NCBI GenBank assembly: GCA_907163375.1
Contig: CAJQUW010007073.1
Location: 310,001 to 374,000, forward strand
Direction of reading: 5' to 3'
DNA length: 64,000 nt
Origin: Prostheceraeus crozeri
Lineage: Eukaryota > Platyhelminthes > Polycladida > Euryleptidae
Of this stretch, positions 33,045 through 45,100 are shown piece after piece. Below the pieces are notes generated by a model. That model saw only the letters and a program-made list of their open reading frames with translations. It ran no database searches and was not told where the DNA came from. The translations under genes and the position numbers were made by a program. Within the stretch, counting starts at the first letter, position 1. Each line of letters opens with the position of its first letter.

Positions 33045-34014
33045 CTCAAGAAAATCGCGTCTATGACTAAAATGTCACAATTTCTCCATTGGAAATGCCT
33101 GGAATTCTTTCTATTTAAGCTATTTATAACAGACATGCGATCTGATCCGACAGACGCGCAGTTTTGTAGTAGTCAAGAGGTATCACCCTCACAAAAATTC
33201 CTCAGGATTTTTCATGAGATTTTTTCTCATATATGTCTCATGAAATTTCATGCGGATTTGGAACGTTTTCGCATAAATTATCTCATCAAATTTCATGAGT
33301 TTCTCATAAAATTCTCATTAATAAAAGAATAGTTGCTCTTTCGTACTTCTGAATTTATGTTTCTGGCAATGTGTTATTGAGGCTTTCTTAGCCTCACTAT
33401 GTTGCCCCTGAGCATTTCCACGCCATGTCCAGAAAATCATTTCAGTATTCGCAATAATATACCATTATCATCATATCAATAAGACGATGAACTGTGATCA
33501 CATATATCTACATTTTCAACATCTTGCATTCAACATCTAATTGTAAAGTCAAAGTATATATGCATTATTTCGAGAAGGCTGATGCAGATCGCTATGATAT
33601 ACTCCATACTGTTGCTTTTTATCCTTTATAGAATAAACTTGGAGATTCTTATCGATTGAATAATCTTTCTTATGACTCTTTCCTTTCGCGACCAACATGC
33701 ATACCTTACTACTTATAAACTTATTTTCACAAAAACATCATGAATGCTCATGATTTTCCCATGAACGCATCATGCGATATTATCCTCATGAATACTCTCA
33801 TTATCACTCATTATATTCTCATCAAAGCATCATGAGTTAAATATTATTTATGACAATATCATGAACCTCATCATGACCTCATGAGCTCTCATAAAAATCT
33901 CATGAATCCGCATTAAATTTCATGAGTTCTCATGAAAAATTTTCATGAGGGCAATTTTATATGAGAAAGTCTCCGGCACGACATTGTTCCCTGCACAACT
34001 TGTGCTCCCGGACT
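33045..34014. mobile_element. Diverged relative of the 26740 foldback, split by an insertion
   Basis: 33069-33183 ('aatgtcacaattt', 'ccattggaaat', 'gatctgatccgacagacgcg') and 33953-34014 ('gttccctgcacaactt', 'gctcccggact') match the right arm of the 26740-27487 foldback in order. About 770 bp is inserted between them. Only one arm is recognisable. Confidence 0.7.
33186..33951. mobile_element. Non-autonomous element with catgag-rich inverted ends
   Basis: The left end reads ccctcacaaaaatt and the right end, inverted, ccctcatgaaaattt. Both are followed by runs of catgag/ctcatga words and a shared 'aaatttcatgcgga'-like block. It interrupts the foldback relative, which fixes its approximate borders. 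No target duplication or gene found; superfamily unknown. Confidence 0.6.
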
Positions 34015-34435
34015 CCCCACTCAGACAATAATAATTTTCCAGTTTGGAATTATTGTTCGTGGTGTAAAACAAACCTATAATAACCGTCCATTCTCTTATA
34101 AGCGCCCGATCATTATTTTTCAATGCTATTCACCAAAATGTTGTCTACAAAGCTGGCGCATCTTTCATTGCGCTGAAAGTCAAAAAGGCCGAGAACAGTT
34201 CTTAATTTTTCATGGAGCAGTAAGTGATTTATACAAATGGATGGATAAATGAGGAAGCTGCCATGCCTGGCTACAACGCTGGACTACTCGAAACATTATA
34301 ATTGACACTTAGCCCGTTATTTCTCAGATTTTTTATTCATTGATTTTCGCAATTTTTCTTTATCAAATAACCTTCTCCATCTTTGAAGGGTGCATAGAAA
34401 TCTCATTTTTACAATATTATTCAATTTATTAAAAA
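34015..34435. other. Non-coding stretch
   Basis: Nothing recognised. Confidence 0.35.
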
Positions 34436-34544
34436 ATCAAATTTGTCGACTATAGTCGACCCAGGTAGGTACACACGTTAAAATTGACACGCGACTGAAA
34501 ATATAGTGGGATGCTGAACATTGGAATCTATTGCTGATGAAAAA

Positions 34545-34872
34545 TCAAAAATATTCAAAGTTCAAGTCGACATTGCAAAGAGTTGGCCTACCATCCCGAC
34601 GTAAATGCTTTCTATAAAGGTCACATTTTCTTTGTTGCTTACCAATTGTTGAAATAAGGAAATGGTTGTCAGCTGATGAATGCCGGCATATAATGTGTTG
34701 GGTTTGCGTTGAAGACGACTGGGCTGTTTGATTGGACAGTAATAGATTGAGCACCCTTCACTTCTTCGGGGATTTCATCATCTTCATTTTCTTCGTCGCA
34801 TACAATATGTATAGCAAGAACGTTCGCAATGTCATCTTGGGTCATCAGTGCTAATTCTGCCATTTCAATCAA
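34545..34872 (-). pseudogene. Possible piggyBac-like transposase remnant (N- and C-terminal pieces)
   Basis: Two overlapping minus-strand frames. The upstream one starts 'MIEMAELALMTQDDIANVL' with an acidic stretch 'CDEENEDDEIPEEV', as seen at piggyBac transposase N-termini. The downstream one ends 'GKQQRKCDLYRKHLRRDG' followed by 'PTLCNVDLNFEYF', which resembles the cysteine-rich C-terminal finger (usually CRxCxxxGxRRxT...LCxxPCFxxYH) with cysteines lost. The catalytic core would be deleted. Pattern-based only; a chance frame is possible. Confidence 0.35.
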
Positions 34873-35404
34873 TCGAACTCTTAGGTGTACTTTCTTTTCA
34901 AAGCAGCAAGTTGAGAGCCACTGTAGTGCTATGGTATGAAGTGAATCTTGGGTAGCATAACTTCGAGTAGGCCTATTATGAAAAACCTTTCACTCAGAAA
35001 TGGCAAAATTTGACGATAAATTTGAAATTCGCTGCGGAGTATAGCAAAATGTGTCATACAATTAACATGATATGCTATCTAAAGGTACACATTCATTATC
35101 AAGAGAATCTAATGCATCTCCGACAGAGTCAATCAAAAAATGACAAGACAGTGTGTTGAGTATCTTGACGTGCAATTCAGATTATCCTATGGCTGGTCAG
35201 TTGCAATGTTATTTCAATCATTGCAGAAGTGCTTCTTCAATGAGAATTGATAAATTACATGCGAAGCACTTCACTGATGATAAAGTGTGTTAGACATCTT
35301 AGCCAGCAATCCAGCCTCATCAGACTCCTCGATTAGGTAATTGCGCAACATTCCTTTGGTATATGCCCATCGGTAAAATGCATGGAAAATACGGAAGTCC
35401 ATAC

Positions 35405-36028
35405 TAAGAAAATTTATTTGGCTACTCTGAGCTCTCGCTGCCTCTTGCAAGAGTAAACGGCAGAATGAAAGTATGCACAGCACATGGCAGTCGCATCGGT
35501 ATGAGCATTCATCAATTAAAGCATGCACGGACACAACAATAGCGCCATAGAAATCTACTGTACAATAAGAGAAAATTGGATAAGATATTCTATGAAGGAG
35601 GTCCACTAACCCACCCAGCTCTGCTATTACACAGCATCACTTACAGTGTCAACACCGTTCTTCCAGAGACAATTTCAAAATTGTGAAACTGTGCCAATCA
35701 GTGACTGAGCTCCGCATTAGAGAAGCAGTACTCATCAGACTCACTTCTCCGTCCTTGTGTACTCAAAAAGAGTTCGTTTACGATTGTGTTTTAATTCCTC
35801 TTTAAAAATTATTTAATTTAATTTTAATTATTTTCCTTCATAGAATATCTTATCCAATTTTCTCTTATTGTACAATAGATTTCTATGGCGCTATTGTTGT
35901 GTCCGTGCATGCTTTAATTGATGAATGCTCATACCGATGCGACTGCCATGTGCTGTGCATACTTTCATTCTGCCGTTTACTCTTGCAAGAGGCAGCGAGA
36001 GCTCAGAGTAGCCAAATAAATTTTCTTA
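35405..36028. repeat. Near-perfect 194-bp inverted repeat with 236-bp spacer
   Basis: 35405-35598 and 35835-36028 are reverse complements with a single mismatch seen (ctactgtac versus gtacaatag context). Open frames span both arms ('VHALIDECSYRCDCHVLC' is readable from each), but no function is recognised. The near-identity indicates a recent inverted duplication. Confidence 0.9.
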
Positions 36029-36687
36029 ATTGCGCAACATGTGAAATTCTTTTCGGTTTGAATTTCACCGCAAACCTCCCTGGGTCGACTGTAGTCGATT
36101 TGAAGCGTTGAACAGTTGATGCAGTGAGGTATTTCAGTCGGCTCAGTGTACAAGGATAAGTTTGCATCACACAGAAGATCGGATACTGATAGGAAGTGAT
36201 TTTGACACATCTAAGGAGAAAAATCCTAATTTTCATGAATTGTGTCAAAAATGACGCTTATCTACCAGAGTCGACTATGAAGTTTATTCAATGATTTCAT
36301 TTGCTAATTGATTTATCTTTCTCATGTCAACGGTTGATATATAAACTGTTTGGCATTAACATTACATAGCATAAATCAAATGAACGGATTACTTAAGTCT
36401 CGAGATAAACGTGCAGATTCAATATCGCTACTTTAATTAAGCAAATGATAGTGTTAATTAATTAACTGTTATTGTGTTTATATATTAATGTGTTATAATT
36501 AATGATTAATGAAAAATTTAAGAAGTGGGACTTAATCTGATCATGATAGCTTACATGTCTGAGATGAGTAATTGATGAAGAGCATCTTTATTGATACCGA
36601 AAAACATTGTTTAACCACGCTCAGCCAGAATAATGTATGGTCGACTATAGTGGACTCAGGTAAATAGCGGGTCAAATCAGTTGTCCA

Positions 36688-36742
36688 ATGAGGGAAGAGA
36701 ACAAACGGCAGTCATCAGGCGGCGAAGCGATGTTAATGGAGT
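36688..36742 (+). repeat. 55-bp segment duplicated at 38509-38563 (copy 1)
   Basis: It starts atgagggaagagaacaaac and could encode 'MREENKRQSSGGEAMLMES'. The copy 1.8 kb downstream differs at one base seen (Arg to Gln). The flanks are unrelated. Frame-preserving high identity suggests either an exon duplication or a mobile fragment. Confidence 0.6.
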
Positions 36743-37119
36743 CATCTTCGCGTCTGAGCGATCATCAAAAGTGTTGACGGTGTCAGATAGATAAATTCCT
36801 TAACACTTCACAACACTACTAGTCAGTGAAAGGCAGCTTTTCAGTGTTGCGGTCAGGGAAATTACAGGCATCATCAAGTTGCGGACTCACTCTTTGGGAT
36901 TGATTCATTTCTTCAGTGCGGAAGTGTCACTTAACTTGTTTGTAAGCCAACAGATTTCATGTAGTCAGGCCAAGCACAAGTTTATGCAAAGAACGAGGGC
37001 GAAATGGGACTTTCACAGAATGATACACGTTCTATGGTTACTGCGAATCTACGTGTCTACCGAATTCAATCTGTTTCCCCTGAAGGTGTCGATAAAATAG
37101 CTTTGTCTTTCCTGATTAC

Positions 37120-37470
37120 GTGAGCAGCACTACATGGCTTGAAATGTCTTTAGGTCATCTTCTATCATGTATGTGCACAAGAAGTACGTATTGTTATCAT
37201 GAGTCTGACAGAATTCACCCTTACTCAATCGAGCATCAAGAACCATTTTTACATGCCTCAATCCTCAGCTTTTTCTTTTATTTGCCACCCTTTGTCTGTC
37301 AAACTCAACCATTTGTAAAATGCTCTGGTACCGTTCTTCAAGATTTTCTTCACGAGAAAGTGGCTCAAAGCACTATGTTTAAGAACAAATTCAATCAAAG
37401 TGTTGAGCTTGCCGATGCTATAATGCTTGCTAAAACGAATGTGCTTAGGTTTATTGACAAAGGTATTTGA
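37120..37470 (+). other. Unassigned 116-codon open frame
   Basis: A long open stretch for AT-rich DNA, beginning near 'gattacgtgagcag' and followed by AATAAA and a (CT)n tract about 130 bp later. No domain is recognised, it has no good ATG, and the opposite strand is also open for 74 codons. Could be a decayed retroelement 3' end. Confidence 0.2.
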
Positions 37471-37602
37471 AATAACTTGCATACTAGTAGGAATTATCTT
37501 TGTATGTAGTACCGTGCTTCTTCGTGTTGTTACTTTTACATGTATTTTGCTGTTGGCTCGACCACATTGTAAAAAGGTTCGCCTAATGTGTTTTCGAAGA
37601 TA

Positions 37603-37628
37603 AATAAAGTCTCTCTCTCTCTCTCTCT
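37603..37628. repeat. AATAAA followed by a (CT)n microsatellite
   Basis: aataaagt is followed by about nine CT units (37611-37628). An AATAAA directly joined to a simple repeat is typical of a LINE/SINE 3' terminus. Confidence 0.6.
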
Positions 37629-37687
37629 TTCACACACATGACTGAATGACCCGAAGACATTCCATGCCAGATTATATGGCTCTAGAT

Positions 37688-38319
37688 CAGGGGTGCGCAA
37701 CCTTTTGCATTTTTCGACCGCCATTTCGAAGGCCGAGAGAATCACGGCCGCACTTAATATGCATGTATGTGCAAACAACTAGGTCAATAGCCAATCCTCT
37801 TTATATTCCACCACTCAAATTAGCTTTCCCTGATGAATGAAACACTGAAAATCGCATAAAGGCCTACCTCGTAAGGAATGAGTTAGCAACTTAACCCATA
37901 TACGACCGACGGTCATTTTTGACCCGAAAAGATTTTAAGCTTAAATTATTAGCACTTGTATCCTTCTTCGGGTCATGGAATTGAAGCTAACGCGCGAACA
38001 ATTCGAGCAAATTACAATTGTCCCCTTTGTTTCTTTCAACAGATGACTCTAGCCGTGAATGTACATGAATGCAACTTCCCTAAAATATTTGATTCATGAG
38101 TTATCGAACTGCTTGAACGCCTTCATCGCGCCTGCGGGCGCGCATTTTTCCAAGCAGCATGGGCATAAAGATGTTCGACAGTTACAAGGTGACTAGTATG
38201 CCACTATAGTGACGATTGTTTTTCGATTGCCTTGAACTCCAGAAATATTTGCAATATACATGTAAAATATTCTTTTTCATTTGCTTCTGATTGTCACGGC
38301 CGCAGGTTGCGCACCCCTG
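37688..38319. mobile_element. hAT MITE (caggggtgcgcaacct ends), 632 bp
   Basis: 16-bp perfect terminal inverted repeats, caggggtgcgcaacct, with flanks ctctagat (37680-37687) and ctctagag (38320-38327), a 7/8 target duplication. The subterminal 'acggccgca' occurs near both ends. No transposase inside. Confidence 0.9.
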
Positions 38320-38508
38320 CTCTAGAGTCTAGACTTAGTAATTTTCATTTGATTAAAGAAGACATAAAACTGACGTAATTTTAGCCGAAAACCTCATCAG
38401 CCTGCTTCCCATGGAATTTACATGTGATATCTTGTCTGACAAGAAAATGGACCGGGCAAAATTTTCAGATTCATAGTAGGGAGCATTATTTTCAATTATT
38501 CTGTTATT

Positions 38509-38563
38509 ATGAGGGAAGAGAACAAACAGCAGTCATCAGGCGGCGAAGCGATGTTAATGGAGT
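38509..38563 (+). repeat. 55-bp segment duplicated from or to 36688-36742 (copy 2)
   Basis: Here the frame stays open for 72 codons (to 38727) after 'MREENKQQSSGGEAMLMES', with 'KDLRHGATHILCKQMNLF' downstream. No family is recognised. Confidence 0.55.
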
Positions 38564-38801
38564 CGCTCTTCACAAGGGCGCAAAATATTGTAAATATTCT
38601 TGTTAAGAGAGGTTATTTTGTTAAAGATTTACGTCATGGTGCCACACATATCCTGTGCAAACAAATGAATTTATTTCAGAAGTTTGGAATTTTTTCATGT
38701 AAAGAGTTTTTCTATCGTTGTGTCTAATAGGTGTCACAGGGTCCGCTGTTCCACACAGCCACACAGCGGGGGTCCGCCAACCAGGGCATACAGGAAATTA
38801 A

Positions 38802-39244
38802 CACTAGGTGACATTGCCACGCGTAATTAATGAGCACCCCAAGCATCCGTGGTTAAGGGCAGTTTATACGTCTACGCGAGTACATGCGCTGCACCAAGGT
38901 CAGCAATGACGTAATCTGATGATATCAAAGCATGGGGAATGTTTATGAACAAGCGCGGGCGAGCGTTTATAGTTTCCGCGTCGTCTACGGTTGTCCGCGT
39001 TGCCGCCTGAACCACGGATAAGCCACTAAGTATGTTCTGTCTTCCCTGAGCATGAAATTTAGGTCCTATCACATTGCTCAGCCTCTGATACATGCAGACA
39101 CATGAGACACAAAGTCTACGTAGCAGGACTGCCGACAAATGTAGCACAAATGTCACGCGTAACCACGGATGTTTAGGGTCATGTGTGATTACTCGTAATT
39201 TACGCGTGAATTTCGCTTAATTGAGCGTGGTATGTCACCTAGTG
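38802..39244. mobile_element. CACTA-type MITE, 443 bp
   Basis: The ends cactaggtgacat...ccacgc and, inverted, cactaggtgacataccacgc agree over about 30 bp. The flanks taa and aaa leave a 3-bp duplication unproven. It starts with CACTA as in the EnSpm/CACTA superfamily; no gene inside. Confidence 0.65.
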
Positions 39245-39460
39245 AAAACATCCGAAATGTAAAGCTGGTTGGTAATCCTGCGGGTAAATCCAATTTATTC
39301 CACAACATTTCTGTCTTTTCAACTTTGGGTCTCAGATTTCCGTGAAAATTTGCATATATACTCATTTTTTGACGCTGAACACGAAAATCTTAGCGGCGAC
39401 CACACCAAATAAAAACTTTCCATAGAAATCTAGCACTTTTAAAAAGCCATTTTTTCTACA

Positions 39461-40260
39461 TCTCGGTCAGAGGACAAATTGATCTCGGTCAGATAGATGT
39501 CTAATAGGAAACTCTTCGGCTTCTCCATTTGGGTTGATGATGAAACTGGGAACTTAGGATGAATGCTTGCATGCGCAAAGCGAAGTGACCAAAATGTAAT
39601 GTATTGCATATAATGTCCGTTGACCGTGACCCACCTTGTCTTCTGACCGAGATTTTTAAGGTCTCGGTCAGAGGACAAATTGATGTCGAACAGGAAACTC
39701 TTCGGTTTGTGCATTTGGGTTCATGAGACTGCGGGAACTTTGGACGAATACTTGAACGCGTAAAACGAAGTGATCTAAATGTAATTGCATACATTATCAT
39801 GTCTTTAGACCGAGACCCTTGTACTCTGACCGAGATCTTCAATTTCAACGTTGTCCTCTGACCGAGATTTTTTAGGGTCTCGGTCAGAGGACATTTTCGT
39901 GGTTTTTGGAGATTTTGAGAGGATTAATTGATATAAATGAAAAATTTCTTTTGCATAGATGTTAAGAGCATGGATCCCTCCTATGCTGTGAAATTTCATC
40001 GATTCCTGACAAAATTTCTGGTTTCAGCATCCATATGAAATTTTTGGGAATATTCAAATTCTCTGGTCAAAAAAACGGATAAAAATATTTTTAAATCAGT
40101 ATTGCGCACTTGTAATGGCATCAAACTGAATTTTCTTTACGGATTTATAAACTAGCACACTAGAGGATTCGTTTGGTGCAAAACGTTTAATGGAAGAATC
40201 AATATTCTTCGAGAAAAGGTACCTCGGTCAGAGGACAGAAAACGTCTCGGTCAGAGGACA
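39461..40260. repeat. Cluster of about nine 'ctcggtcagaggac' motifs in both orientations
   Basis: Full or near copies occur at 39462, 39483, 39641, 39662, 39824, 39853, 39879, 40223 and 40245. Two of them, at 39853-39867 and 39878-39892, form a perfect 15-bp hairpin with a 10-nt loop. About 195 bp (39463-39660 versus 39661-39850) is also tandemly duplicated with divergence. No gene is supported. Confidence 0.8.
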
Positions 40261-41305
40261 TTTTTTTCATTGGACAATGGAAACCCAGTGAAAATTCAAT
40301 GATTAATATTGATTATAATATTTAAAATTAGACTGTCTTAAAGAGCTGATCTTCTTCTTTCAGATGATATAAATATTAGTGGGTGTATTTGAATGTATCT
40401 AATCGAAAATCCGTGTTGAAGTGAGAGTACTGCAACTTTGGACATGCTTTTTTGGTCTTTTTTCGGCAAAAAACGGCAACTTGTGAAGAAGGTCTTGGCT
40501 TTGTGACTTTTTAAAAACCATGCCATAATAGATGAGATCTTTACGGTTCGATTAAAAAAAACTATTGAAATCGGTTCAAAAATATGGATTTTACAAATCA
40601 AAGACACATTTTCGTCAAATGTTGTGGAATAAATTGGATTTACCCCTGCTGACGAACCTAAAACGGGACTCACCGGCTTCGAGATTTGTGTATAACAATT
40701 GCAATATTCGTTAGTCCATTGTTTTAAGATAGCCTTCTTTCACTTTGTGTGTTATGATAGAAAATTTTGAATTTGTCTGGTTTGCCTGTGGGAACGGTCA
40801 TGAGTCCTCTTAAGAACTACCTAAAATACTATAATTTTCTAAACTTATGAAATATTCGTATATATTTTCAATGTTGCACATCATTTGAAAAAATGAAAGA
40901 TCTTTTTTCGGCCGCACTCCCTGCAGATGTTCGTGCTAGTGGCTGGACTAATGGTCGACTAAGGACACTTGATCATCTCCGATACTTTGAATCTTCGTAA
41001 TATGGGTATGAAATAGTTATTTCATAATCCGAAATAGAATATTCAAGGATTTAGATATAGAGTCAGAGAGTTGAGCCTATCTGCACTACTTATACAAAAT
41101 CCTAGATTGTCTACTTCTTGATAGAAATGAAATGAATGAAGCTTGAATCTTCCGGTTGATACCAAAAGCAAACGATCAAAGTATTGTTGATTGTGGCATG
41201 AGTGGTGATGCTGCAATGAGTGGACACTCAGTCCACAACACCGGGGATTCTTCGCATTTCTGAAGGCATGACAGGAGTGACACATTTTTTAACAGTGCAC
41301 CGTAC
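40261..41305. other. Non-coding stretch
   Basis: Short minus-strand frames (40338-40673, 41043-41285) show no recognisable domain. Nothing else seen. Confidence 0.35.
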
Positions 41306-42104
41306 CATAGAGCATGTATACATATTAGGTACAGTAGTAACTCAGCATTTATGAAACCCCCATTGTGTATACAGTTTCACTTTTGTTAATTCATCTCGAG
41401 TTGAGAGTCACACACCACATGTAAGATATGTAAATTTTACACTTTTGGAGAAATTTACATGGATTTGATTGATCATGAGAGCAAAACAGAAGGAATAATA
41501 GCTTTTTGCAAATCCTCCATGTCATGTCAACCTGTACGTGGAGAGGTAATATAGTTTGTTAAAGTAGCAATCCGATGGGTTGCGATCACTTTAATACATA
41601 GCCTTATCAATAATAGCGTGATCTTATCACAAGCTATAACCTGCCACTGGAAGAGCGAAGCAAAGAAACTACTGATAATGATCACAATTAATTTTAAAAT
41701 GTTAGTGATTACTATTCAGATTTGAGTGAATCATAAAATTAATTATGCCGATGAAAATGGAATTTCAGCCAAAAAAGCATAATAAGATGTCGACGATTTT
41801 ATGAAGATTTGCATTATAATGCAGCTCATGAATTTCCTTTGATAATCAGCTTAATTTCCGCTTATTTACTATGCTTTTTAGCAAATATTCATTCGTTTTC
41901 ATACTATTCATAGAGGGGCTTCATGTCGGTATTATATAAACACAGGAATAATTTGAAAAATTTAGCTTTCTAAAAATTGCTCAAATAATATTTTTTACCG
42001 CAGTAACGTAATCTCCGCAAAAAACTGAATCTTTTCATATATAATTTTCACTGTATACAGATACTTGTTTGAGTCGACACTCTACCTACTATACTTACTC
42101 TATG
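41306..42104 (+). mobile_element. CATAGAG-family element, copy B (uninterrupted, 799 bp)
   Basis: The ends are catagagcatgtatacatat and, inverted, catagagtaagtatagtagg. The left flank ends accgtac and the right flank begins accgtat, a probable degenerate target duplication. This uninterrupted copy serves as the reference for recognising copies A, C and D. No coding capacity. Confidence 0.8.
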
Positions 42105-45100
42105 ACCGTATACGTCATTCATTGACAGCATTTGGCAACCGAGAAATTCATTCAAGCGCTCAACTACAGAAATCCAATTTTTCGCATTGCCTCTAACTTA
42201 GTGGGCTAGAATGGACAGCAGGTGTTTGTTGATGGTAAATGCAGCTGTTCGGCTGCGTGCCAATCTGTGTCAATGATCTTGAGAAGCATAAAATTTGTGG
42301 GACATTCTGAAGCCGTGGAGCGCGATTTGAGGTATGATAGTATAATTGTGATTCATATCCTTAAACTTTTAGTATTGTTTTCACGACTTAGTATTGTTTT
42401 CAATGTGTGCGTCCGTTAAGAAGGTGTCTGAATTGATTTTATGAACTTTTATTATTCGATTATCGAGCAAAGGACTAAAAGTAATCGTTCTTTTAGATAC
42501 ACATATAAATGTTATTCAATGTTGTCTCGGCTTGCTTCATGCAGGCAAGACCGACTGTTCCATCGCTCATAGACGTCGTGTTATGTATCAGTTTCAAAGC
42601 TTGAAAAGTACTATAGATTGTGTTGCATGTGACAAAGGCCCACGATTTACCTCCAATTAATCATTAATTTCTGACACTGATAGAAAAACGAAAGTACTTT
42701 TTAATTGTTCACTTTGTTCAAATACAATCATTACAACGAGAAAAGTAATTTCACGTCAGTAGCCTTAATTGCAATGAATAATAGGTAATCAAAAAGTATC
42801 ACATTTACACATTTCATACCTGAAGATACATAGAGGGAATCACACAATTCGTCAAAAAGTCTGTCCCAGTGGAGAAGCCTAAAATCCGTTTTAAGAAAAG
42901 AGTCACCATATACTCATTATCAAAAATAACGCAATGACAGATGATGAATCTCCCGAAAAAAGGCATCCTTGGAGCAATGACGCATTGGGTATTCTACAAT
43001 GAACTTCTGATCAATATGTCTTGAAAAGTGCAGTCAGTGTTTCTCTAGGCTTAGAGAGAAGGGAACCATTTTATTTCTAAATTGACAATTTTAACTAAGA
43101 ATCCGACTAATGTATTGAATTTTGGATGAAATCTGCATGTTCGTATGTCAAACAAACATTACATGAAGTAGTATATCATCATATTTGAAACAGAAAGCAT
43201 TTTGTAGCAAATTTAGAATTTTATAATGCCTAATCGCTTCCGGTGATAAACGCAAAGTCCATTAAGCATACCGCATATATCATTAGATTTATAGAACCTA
43301 TGTTACTATTATTGAATTATTATATTAATACTATTATTTATAGAAACTATATACACTGTATTTTATAACCTGTTACACTAATAGACCTGTTGAAATTCTC
43401 GACCACTATTATCCTTTCTTTCTAAGTTGCAACATTTTTCAAGTTTAGGACTAGGAAAGTTGTAATATATTTTCTAGCATTCTATTACAGAAATCTACAG
43501 CTTTCTTTATCTACAGCTAGACAATCTTGCAACTTGACAAGAAAGGATAGCAGTGCAATTCCGTTATTGCTTTTACAATATGCACTTGAGACGTTCAAAG
43601 GGAATTTTGAATTTAAGATTCCTTTAGGGGTCTAATTAGATATAATCTTTGTTGTCATTATCACTTGATTCATGGATGTATCTCAATTTTCAACATGAAC
43701 TCTTACGAGATCTCCCTCTCGTCCTCTATCGGCAGACCATGGTTGTAGAATCCTCAATCACATGTTTGGAACTTTTTTTCTGACGGTCTAGTTGGAATCA
43801 TGTAACTAGGAATCGGGACTACTATTTATTATTATTATTATTATTATGGCATATTTAAGCTAACTCTCGAAGCAGCGTAGATTGTGATTCAAAATTTAGC
43901 ACTAAAATTGAAAATTCTCTGTTTTCTCGAAGTTATTGTTATACAATAACTTTCAAGATTTGAGACATATTTTCTGTGGTAGAAATATTCTGTTGGATCC
44001 ATGCATTCCCTCTTGAAGACATGTTTCAGACATTTAGGACACGCCAAAGTAGAGTAAATTGGACCTAAATGTTCCACTGTGAGTTTTAGGGCAAAGTTTG
44101 CTACAGCGCTGAAACTAATAAAACCGTGATCTTCATTTTTGGATGGTAATAAGGAGATGGATGCTTGTGCTTCTGGAATGCATTTCGTATTGATTCCAGA
44201 AGTTTTTCAGAGCATCGCCTCAAAAACGGTTTGCCTCTCTATAAGTTAACCAGGACACGAGCATAATCATGTGCATCAGAAATCAATAGTATATCAGGAA
44301 CATTTGGCATATGAGCCAGAGTTCCAATTTATTTGTTAAAAAATTCTGACCAAATCAACGTCCATCTTACTGAGTACCTGTGTCTCTCTCTGGGCTTACC
44401 TTGAGAAATGCTGAATGCATATAAATGATCAGAATGTTTAAATCGTGCAATAAATGGCTCCGCAAACACTGGGTTACGTCCTCGATGTCCCATTCAGAAT
44501 TTTACTATCTTCTTTTGCGTAGAACATTTAAAAAATCCACAGCATGTACATTTCTATTATTTATCTATATTTTGTCTGTGAAAATGAAATATGTGGGATT
44601 TTGTACTTACTTTGATAGGACTATACAAGATGCATTTTGCATAGTAGCTTCAAAGTGAGAAGCTGTATTACAAGACGTACCTGGTAATTGATATTAATGT
44701 CTGTGGCTTCAGTTAGCCCCTCAGTCGTATCAACGTTATAATAAATACCTATTCCAACCAAGGTATTCATCCCTTCCTAAAGGCTTGGTTGGCGTCTGTA
44801 CAAATCAATATCATACTCAGCATGAAAGGCGCCCACACTTGAATAGATTAATGGCGCTTAATGAGAAGAGTTGACAAGTTCGTAATAATAAAACTTGTAC
44901 TTGTACTGCATTCAAACATAATTTATGGTCTCACGCTGCGTTTTCTAACTAATATTATCTAAATATCGAAGTAAAAATGAAGCATAGCAGTTGCAAGGTA
45001 GAAAGGACTTTGTTCAATTGCTTGTTTAATGCCGTTCATTTATAGAACGAACGCCCTAAGTTCATTGAATCTTTCATAGGACGCCAGATCTCAGGTTTGC

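Larger units (their letters stand above)
34436..36109. mobile_element. Possible element with tcgactatagtcgaccc ends
   Basis: The left end tcaaatttgtcgactata + gtcgacccagg and the inverted right end tcaaatcgactacag + tcgacccaggg agree over about 28 bp with gaps. Fragments of the same end also lie at 36271-36285 and 36645-36665. A minus-strand coding remnant and a 194-bp palindrome lie inside. No target duplication confirmed, so the border assignment is tentative. Confidence 0.45.

Noticed and set aside
35271..35606. 111-codon minus-strand frame as a gene
   Set aside because: Much of it lies in one arm of the 194-bp inverted duplication and the same peptide is read from the other arm. No family or splice support.
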